The notes below the pieces were generated by a model that was given only the letters and a program-made list of their open reading frames with translations, was not told the DNA's origin and made no database searches. A stretch of 64,000 nucleotides of DNA, taken from assembly GCA_963377175.1 (NCBI GenBank), contig CAUJNA010000513.1, positions 1,102,338 through 1,166,337 on the forward strand, in the 5' to 3' direction. Position numbers and translations under genes: made by a program. Below are positions 63,829 through 64,000 of this stretch, one piece after another. How positions within the stretch are numbered: the first letter of the stretch is position 1; every line of letters starts with the position of its first letter. The DNA is from Effrenium voratum (lineage: Eukaryota > Sar > Dinophyceae > Suessiales > Symbiodiniaceae).

Positions 63829-64000
63829 ATATTTCTTCGCAAGGGGGGAAAATTCATGTCCATAGAGGACTCTCATCAGGGCGCGCTGGTGTGCGTCGAC
63901 GTGTTGTGGAAGCCCGGCAACTTCCAGGGCGACGGGGCCAAGAGGGTCGGAGTGTGCTGTCAAGCAACACTGACCTGGAGCTGTGGAGCCAGGCGCCGGT
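63829..64000. other. GC-rich host DNA at right edge
   Basis: Abrupt change in composition. Open in more than one frame; one of them reads EDSHQGALVCVDVLWKPGNF, possibly part of a host exon. Too short to identify. Confidence 0.4.

Noticed and set aside
1..64000. Dinoflagellate spliced-leader remnant, tRNA and rRNA genes
   Set aside because: No clear match to the spliced-leader core and no cloverleaf or rRNA sequence was noticed by eye. A covariance-model scan would be needed to exclude tRNAs.

Overview
The window looks like nuclear DNA of a dinoflagellate that carries integrated DNA viruses. The host call is an inference. It rests on a split host gene for an actin-related protein (ARP10/ARP11-like) whose introns use GA and GC as well as GT donors, on a copia retrotransposon with a CCCH-finger gag, and on abundant simple repeats. 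No rRNA, tRNA or CRISPR array was seen.

Region 1 (217-20835) is an AT-rich, apparently full-length polinton-like virus (element A). It has inverted terminal repeats of about 790 bp and a TGTTACA direct repeat at both junctions. It encodes a packaging ATPase, a double-jelly-roll type major capsid protein, a penton-like minor capsid protein, a trimeric fibre with a self-cleaving S74 chaperone, a class 3 lipase, a cytosine methyltransferase, a family B DNA polymerase fused to an SF1 helicase, an rve integrase and many small proteins. Capsid and packaging genes carry a TCTA motif 13-23 bases before the start codon. Polymerase and other early-type genes carry a different TTTAAAG motif. AT-rich palindromes sit at gene ends. 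The polymerase and integrase are each split by a reading-frame break.

Region 2 (20842-45180) is host DNA. ARP10-like exons lie at 21.75-22.62 kb and 38.02-44.22 kb. A 13-kb copia retrotransposon (25002-38013; 142-bp LTRs with one difference, CTTTT target duplication) sits in the intron between them, 8 bases before the next exon. It carries a captured glycosyltransferase-25 fragment, a TA-flanked MITE inside pol, and about 4 kb of cargo after pol: a methyltransferase-like domain, an SGNH-hydrolase-like domain and a Tpt1/KptA RNA 2'-phosphotransferase-like domain.

Region 3 (45180-53430) is repeat-rich: minisatellites, GAAA and CT microsatellites, a 1.4-kb polypyrimidine block, a 22-bp minisatellite, a 196-bp satellite and a GTGA block. 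It holds a small AT-rich island (about 50560-51300) with one zinc-finger gene related to the viral terminal-repeat gene.

Region 4 (53431-63828) is a second, decayed relative of element A (element B). It keeps the ATPase and several small genes intact. Its capsid, penton, lipase, GIY-YIG and methyltransferase genes are broken, and it has no polymerase, integrase or fibre. It ends in a truncated terminal repeat joined to GC-rich DNA.

Single-base frame breaks occur in both viruses and in the retrotransposon, so long-read indel errors must be excluded before decay or programmed frameshifting is accepted.
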